A stretch of 17,379 nt of DNA from Pedobacter sp. UBA2067 (GTDB taxonomy: Bacteria; Bacteroidota; Bacteroidia; Sphingobacteriales; Sphingobacteriaceae): the NCBI GenBank assembly GCA_002333205.1, contig DDAD01000113.1, forward strand, positions 64,593 to 81,971, given 5' to 3'. The position numbers and the translations under genes are program-made. This document shows positions 14,277 to 17,379 of this stretch, piece by piece; the first letter of the stretch is position 1; each line of letters starts with the position of its first letter. The notes beneath the pieces are model-generated. The model was not told the DNA's origin. It saw only the letters and a list, made by a program, of their open reading frames with translations, and did not search any database.

Positions 14277-14853
14277 AGAACTAAAAAGTAGCTGGCAAAC
14301 ACAGCCTTTAAACTCCGGAATGGAGATCAACGAATTGAAAAGAGACCTGGACTCCAAGTGGACCAAGTATCAAAACAGCCTTTACCGTACCAACGTATGC
14401 ATGTCGCTCGGATTTGTTGCTGCAACAATCGCCATTGTTACGGTGTACATTAAATTTCAGGCCGAATTTGGACTGGCCTTTAAGCTAAGCCTTGCATCCA
14501 CCTGCCTGTTGATGATTGTTTTCGCCGCAATTGCCTGGAGGAGCTATGATTTCAAGAAGGCTAATATGGAGCTTAGCAGTAATGATTTTGTAAGATACCA
14601 GTTAAAGAAGATTGAATGGCAACGTAAGGTCATCAGCCAGTACATCTGGATCTATATGGTGCTGCTATGGCTCGCGGTGATGATGTACATCTGGGAAATT
14701 ACGGGTCCGGGAACAGCAGTATTAAAATACTCCGCAATGGGCGTAACCACACTATTTATGCTTATTGTTTCCTTTCGGGATGGAAGAAAGCAGAAGTCAC
14801 GTTTGGCACGGCTGGATGAAATGACGGAGGAGCTCGAGCAAACCTTAATTTAA
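14266..14853 (+). CDS. Four-helix membrane protein, candidate anti-sigma partner of the upstream ECF factor
   Basis: A 195-residue protein of no characterised family that I recognise. A hydrophilic N-terminus (1-43, MNFEELKSSWQTQPLNSGME, helical and charged) is followed by hydrophobic segments at about 44-63, 72-91, 125-143 and 149-170, a charged cytoplasmic loop (93-122) and a charged, helical C-terminus (171-195). The opening LKSSWQTQ is typical of small proteins encoded after ECF sigma genes in Bacteroidota. The 11-base overlap with the sigma gene gives strong evidence that they are co-expressed; the anti-sigma role is inferred from that. There is no zinc-binding ZAS motif (no HxxxCxxC) and no FecR domain. 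The gene ends with a perfect palindrome over its stop codon (CCTTAA-T-TTAAGG, 14843-14855) and a weak 6-bp hairpin downstream. Confidence 0.82.
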   Translation: MNFEELKSSWQTQPLNSGMEINELKRDLDSKWTKYQNSLYRTNVCMSLGFVAATIAIVTVYIKFQAEFGLAFKLSLASTCLLMIVFAAIAWRSYDFKKANMELSSNDFVRYQLKKIEWQRKVISQYIWIYMVLLWLAVMMYIWEITGPGTAVLKYSAMGVTTLFMLIVSFRDGRKQKSRLARLDEMTEELEQTLI

Positions 14854-15005
14854 GGCTTCTATAACCTTCAAAAAGGAAGGTATTACAGCTCGCTTTTGGG
14901 CGCTGGTTAGTTTATTTTGTGAAGACAATACGTAATTAATTGAAAATTAGGCGATTGTTGGCTTGGTAATTGAACTGTTCATATTCTAAACTTAAACCAG
15001 AAGAT

Positions 15006-15302
15006 ATGGATACGATTAAAAAGTTTGATTTGATGCAGAAGATTGCAAACGAATTGATTGATTTGCAAAATTCGCAACAAGCATTAATTCAAAAGCTAGG
15101 CAAAATAGAAGTAGACAATATCGAATTGGGCGACAAGCGTCTTGAACAAGACCTTCCAGATATGCATCAACGTGTTTCAGATAATTTGGATACCATTAGC
15201 GCTATTTTGGAGTATTTCGATGAAAAGAAAGACAACTTTGGAACAAAAAACAATGTTGACGCTCTAAAAGAACAGCAAACAATAGACAACCTTAACAATT
15301 AA
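15006..15302 (+). CDS. Small AT-rich orphan gene, helical (probably coiled-coil) protein
   Basis: A 98-residue hydrophilic protein that I do not recognise. It has no signal peptide, membrane segment, cysteine or known motif. Residues 5-40 (FDLMQKIANELIDLQNSQQA and following) and 58-75 (VSDNLDTISAILEYFDEK) show hydrophobic residues spaced as in amphipathic helices, suggesting a two-helix coiled coil; the last 20 residues are polar and probably disordered. The start is the ATG at 15006, preceded by an AGAAG purine stretch; a TTG at 14970 would add 12 residues. A hand count gives about 34% G+C, clearly below the adjoining protease gene. It stands alone between the four-helix protein gene and the protease gene, with a 152-base AT-rich leader and a strong terminator 31 bases after its stop, so it is its own transcription unit. 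A real gene is likely because the frame, start and terminator agree; its role is unknown. Confidence 0.7.
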   Translation: MDTIKKFDLMQKIANELIDLQNSQQALIQKLGKIEVDNIELGDKRLEQDLPDMHQRVSDNLDTISAILEYFDEKKDNFGTKNNVDALKEQQTIDNLNN

Positions 15303-15333
15303 GCAACAAGCTTAGGTTATTTTCACTAAACAC

Positions 15334-15364
15334 AACCGGGACATTTCTATGTTCCGGTTTTTTT
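15334..15364 (+). terminator. Strong intrinsic terminator after the orphan gene
   Basis: AACCGGGACAT (15334-15344) pairs with ATGTTCCGGTT (15349-15359) through 11 pairs, one a G-T wobble, around a 4-base TTCT loop, followed directly by a run of seven T residues (15358-15364). This is the best intrinsic terminator in the window. Confidence 0.9.
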
Positions 15365-15434
15365 ATGCCATAAAAATCGACCAATAGGACTATATCACGG
15401 CATCGTTACGGTAAATAATGCGATCTATATTCAA

Positions 15435-15468
15435 ATCAATTGATAAAAAACATATTTTAGGTTAACCT
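15435..15468. promoter_or_regulatory. Two palindromes in the promoter region of the metalloprotease gene
   Basis: ATCAATTGAT (15435-15444) and AGGTTAACCT (15459-15468) are each perfect 10-base palindromes, with centres 24 bases apart, 30-60 bases upstream of the ATG at 15498. TATTTTAG (15453-15460) between them differs from the TAnnTTTG -7 element at one position. The arrangement could be an operator pair around a promoter. Palindromes this short and AT-rich can also arise by chance. Confidence 0.3.
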
Positions 15469-15497
15469 TTATTCCCTAAACCTTCAAAATTTCGCTT

Positions 15498-17379
15498 ATG
15501 ATATTAAAAACTACTGCACTTGCCGGTCTTATTACGCTAAGCAATCTTGTCTACGCACAAGATCAGCCCAACAAAGCAGGTATTAAGGACACAAAATCCA
15601 ATACCAGCGGTGTTTCACCCGATTTAACTAAGCTTAAGAAATACGAAGGGTACTTTAACTTCTACCATGATGAGAAATCAGGCAAGATTTACCTGGAGAT
15701 AGACAAGTTGGACCAGGAGTTTCTATATTTCAGATCACTGGCCTCCGGTGTAGGTAATGGTGGTCCGGAACGCGGACAAGCGACGGCAACCATCGCGAAG
15801 TTCGTGAAAGCCGGGCCTAAGATCCTGATGGTAGAGCCCGTTTACAATTACCGCGCGATCAGCGACAATAAGGATGAAGTGAAAGCGGTTGAACAGAATT
15901 TCGCGAAATCAGTCACCTACGCCTTTACGCCGGTTTCCAGCACTGGCGGTAAATACCTGGTCGACCTCAGCCCTTTTATCATCCGCGACAATCAAGGTAT
16001 TGCCGCCAGGTTGGGCGTCACCGGTACATTCGGGAGCCGCTCGGTATCTAATGGAAGCTCCTATAAACTGGACGAAAACCGCTCGGTGCTGTTCATGGAA
16101 AACACGAAGAACTTCCCAAAGAATACTGAGTTTGAAGCGATGTTGACTTTTACCGGCGGCAGTGCTGGTGGACGAAGCAGCCTTGCTCCTGACGCAACAG
16201 CAATTACGGTGAATATGCATCAATCCTTTGTGGCTTTGCCCGATGATGGCTATAAACCGCGGAGGTTCGACAGCCGCTCTTCTTTCCAGCAGTTTTCCTA
16301 TATGGACTTTTCGGCACCCATGTCCGAGCCCATCATAAAGCGCTTCATCCGCCGCCACCGCCTGCAGAAGAAAGATCCTTCCGCAGCGAAAAGCGAGGCG
16401 GTTAACCCGATCCGCTACTATGTGGACCGCGGGATACCTGCTCCAATCAAGAAGGCACTGCTTGACGGTGGTGCATGGTGGAACCAGGCCTTTGAGGCTG
16501 CAGGCTACATCAATGCTTTTCAGATCGAGGAACTTCCGGTAGGCGCCGATCCAATGGATATGCGGTATAACATGGTGAACTGGATTACAAGATCCGGTAG
16601 CCCTACACGCGCTTTCTCCTACGGTTCATCCTATACCGATCCACGCACAGGCGAGATCATCAAAGGTGTGGTAACACTTGGTTCCGACCGTCACCGCCAG
16701 GACTACCTGATTGCAGAGGCGCTTTTACAGCCTTATGAAACGGGTAAACCTGTGCCAAGCTTGATGGAAGAAATTGCACTGGCGAGGATCAGGCAACTAT
16801 CCGCACACGAGATTGGCCATACCTTAGGTTTAAACCACAATTTCGCCGCCAGTCCTAAAGATCGTGGTTCTGTGATGGACTATCCATATCCGAGGTTTGC
16901 GCTGAAACCGGATGGTACCGTGGATCTTTCCAATGCTTATGCTTCCGGCATCGGTAGCTGGGATAAGCGCGCGATCATGTGGGGCTATTCGCAGTTTGCC
17001 GATGGCAGCACAGAAGAGAAAGGCCTTGAGCAGATCATGAAAGAAACCCTGGCACAGGGATTTCAGTATATCCCGGATATTGGAGGCAATGCGCACCCAA
17101 CCTCACACCAGTGGGATGATGGCGAAAACCCGATCGATCAGATGTCGAACATTATGGATGTTCGTCGTAAAGTGTTGGACAGATTCTCGGAAAAGGCTAT
17201 CCGTGACGGCGAACCGATGGCTACGCTGGAGGAAGTACTGGTGCCAGCCTATTTGTTGCACCGCTACCAGATTGAAGCTGTTGCCAAGTCCATCGGTGGA
17301 TTATATTTTACCCATGCCGTGAAAAACGACGGTCAGGCAACAACCGGCATGGTAGCACCACGGGAACAATGGCGTGCAT
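15498..17379 (+). CDS. Secreted metzincin-type zinc metalloprotease (DUF5117/DUF4953 family), cut by the window edge
   Basis: The first 627 codons are in the window, open to its last base with no stop, so the C-terminus is missing; relatives usually run to about 800-850 residues. The start is the ATG at 15498. A signal peptide (MILK, hydrophobic core, VYA20|Q) sends it out of the cytoplasm. Residues about 45-85 (LKKYEGYFNFYHDEKSGKIY) correspond to the DUF5118-like start and about 90-280 to DUF5117. The catalytic DUF4953 part begins near residue 290 with PIRYYVDRGIPAPIKKALLD and WWNQAFEAAGYINAF. The zinc motif HEIGHTLGLNH fits HExxHxxGxxH exactly: ligands His437, His441 and His447, with catalytic Glu438. 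The Met-turn SVMDY puts Met460 thirteen residues later, as in metzincins. The substrate is unknown. It forms its own unit after a strong terminator. Confidence 0.92.
   Translation, partial: MILKTTALAGLITLSNLVYAQDQPNKAGIKDTKSNTSGVSPDLTKLKKYEGYFNFYHDEKSGKIYLEIDKLDQEFLYFRSLASGVGNGGPERGQATATIAKFVKAGPKILMVEPVYNYRAISDNKDEVKAVEQNFAKSVTYAFTPVSSTGGKYLVDLSPFIIRDNQGIAARLGVTGTFGSRSVSNGSSYKLDENRSVLFMENTKNFPKNTEFEAMLTFTGGSAGGRSSLAPDATAITVNMHQSFVALPDDGYKPRRFDSRSSFQQFSYMDFSAPMSEPIIKRFIRRHRLQKKDPSAAKSEAVNPIRYYVDRGIPAPIKKALLDGGAWWNQAFEAAGYINAFQIEELPVGADPMDMRYNMVNWITRSGSPTRAFSYGSSYTDPRTGEIIKGVVTLGSDRHRQDYLIAEALLQPYETGKPVPSLMEEIALARIRQLSAHEIGHTLGLNHNFAASPKDRGSVMDYPYPRFALKPDGTVDLSNAYASGIGSWDKRAIMWGYSQFADGSTEEKGLEQIMKETLAQGFQYIPDIGGNAHPTSHQWDDGENPIDQMSNIMDVRRKVLDRFSEKAIRDGEPMATLEEVLVPAYLLHRYQIEAVAKSIGGLYFTHAVKNDGQATTGMVAPREQWRA

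Noticed and set aside
14863..14881. Hairpin ACCTTC/GAAGGT as a terminator for the sigma/membrane-protein operon
   Set aside because: It has only six pairs and no T run after it; it may still mark the operon end, but the sequence does not support calling a terminator.
15909..16358. A 149-codon minus-strand frame inside the metalloprotease gene
   Set aside because: The plus strand in the same place encodes conserved protease sequence; the minus-strand product is rich in Arg, His and Cys with no family match and no promoter.
1..17379. CRISPR arrays, tRNA or rRNA genes, insertion sequences, attachment sites
   Set aside because: No regularly spaced direct repeats, tRNA-like cloverleaf, ribosomal segment, transposase motif or terminal inverted repeats were found on reading both strands.

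Overview
The window looks like chromosomal DNA of a Bacteroidota bacterium, most likely of the Sphingobacteriaceae (Pedobacter or Mucilaginibacter type). The reasons are a SusC/SusD outer-membrane pair with a FecR anti-sigma factor and an ECF sigma factor, LytS/LytTR two-component genes, Bacteroidota-style TAnnTTTG promoter elements, weak or absent Shine-Dalgarno sequences, and a DUF5117/DUF4953-type zinc metalloprotease. The species cannot be fixed from the sequence alone. No tRNA, rRNA, CRISPR array, transposase, phage gene or integration site was seen.

Layout from left to right. (1) 1-2250: the start of an outer-membrane protein gene running off the left edge (minus), divergent from a LytS-type histidine kinase and LytTR response regulator pair (plus). 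(2) 2242-9970: a PfkB-family sugar kinase (minus, overlapping the regulator gene tail to tail), a strong terminator, then reading leftward a fecR - susC - susD cassette, with its likely ECF sigma gene facing the opposite way at 9404-9970. The susC product has the N-terminal STN signalling domain, so this is a complete cell-surface signalling and uptake unit. No glycoside hydrolase is visible, so the substrate is unknown. (3) 9975-11865, all minus: a DUF421/YetF-like membrane protein with a C-terminal four-cysteine zinc ribbon, a DUF3861-like small protein and a subclass B1 metallo-beta-lactamase with all six zinc ligands. (4) 12035-14853, all plus: a stand-alone receiver protein and a soluble GAF histidine kinase, closed by a long hairpin, then a second ECF sigma gene overlapping a four-helix membrane protein that may be its regulator. 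(5) 15006-15302: a small AT-rich orphan gene encoding a helical, probably coiled-coil protein, with its own intrinsic terminator. (6) 15498 to the right edge: the first 627 codons of a secreted metzincin-type zinc protease, open to the end of the window.

The dominant theme is signal transduction: two two-component systems and two ECF sigma modules within 15 kb, mixed with envelope functions (uptake, beta-lactamase, protease, membrane proteins). I do not see convincing evidence of a wholly new system. The least explained parts are the orphan gene at 15006-15302, the sigma/membrane-protein pair at 13761-14853, and the zinc-ribbon DUF421 protein. Coding sequence is dense; every gap is shorter than 200 bases, and what each holds is noted under the regulatory features or findings.
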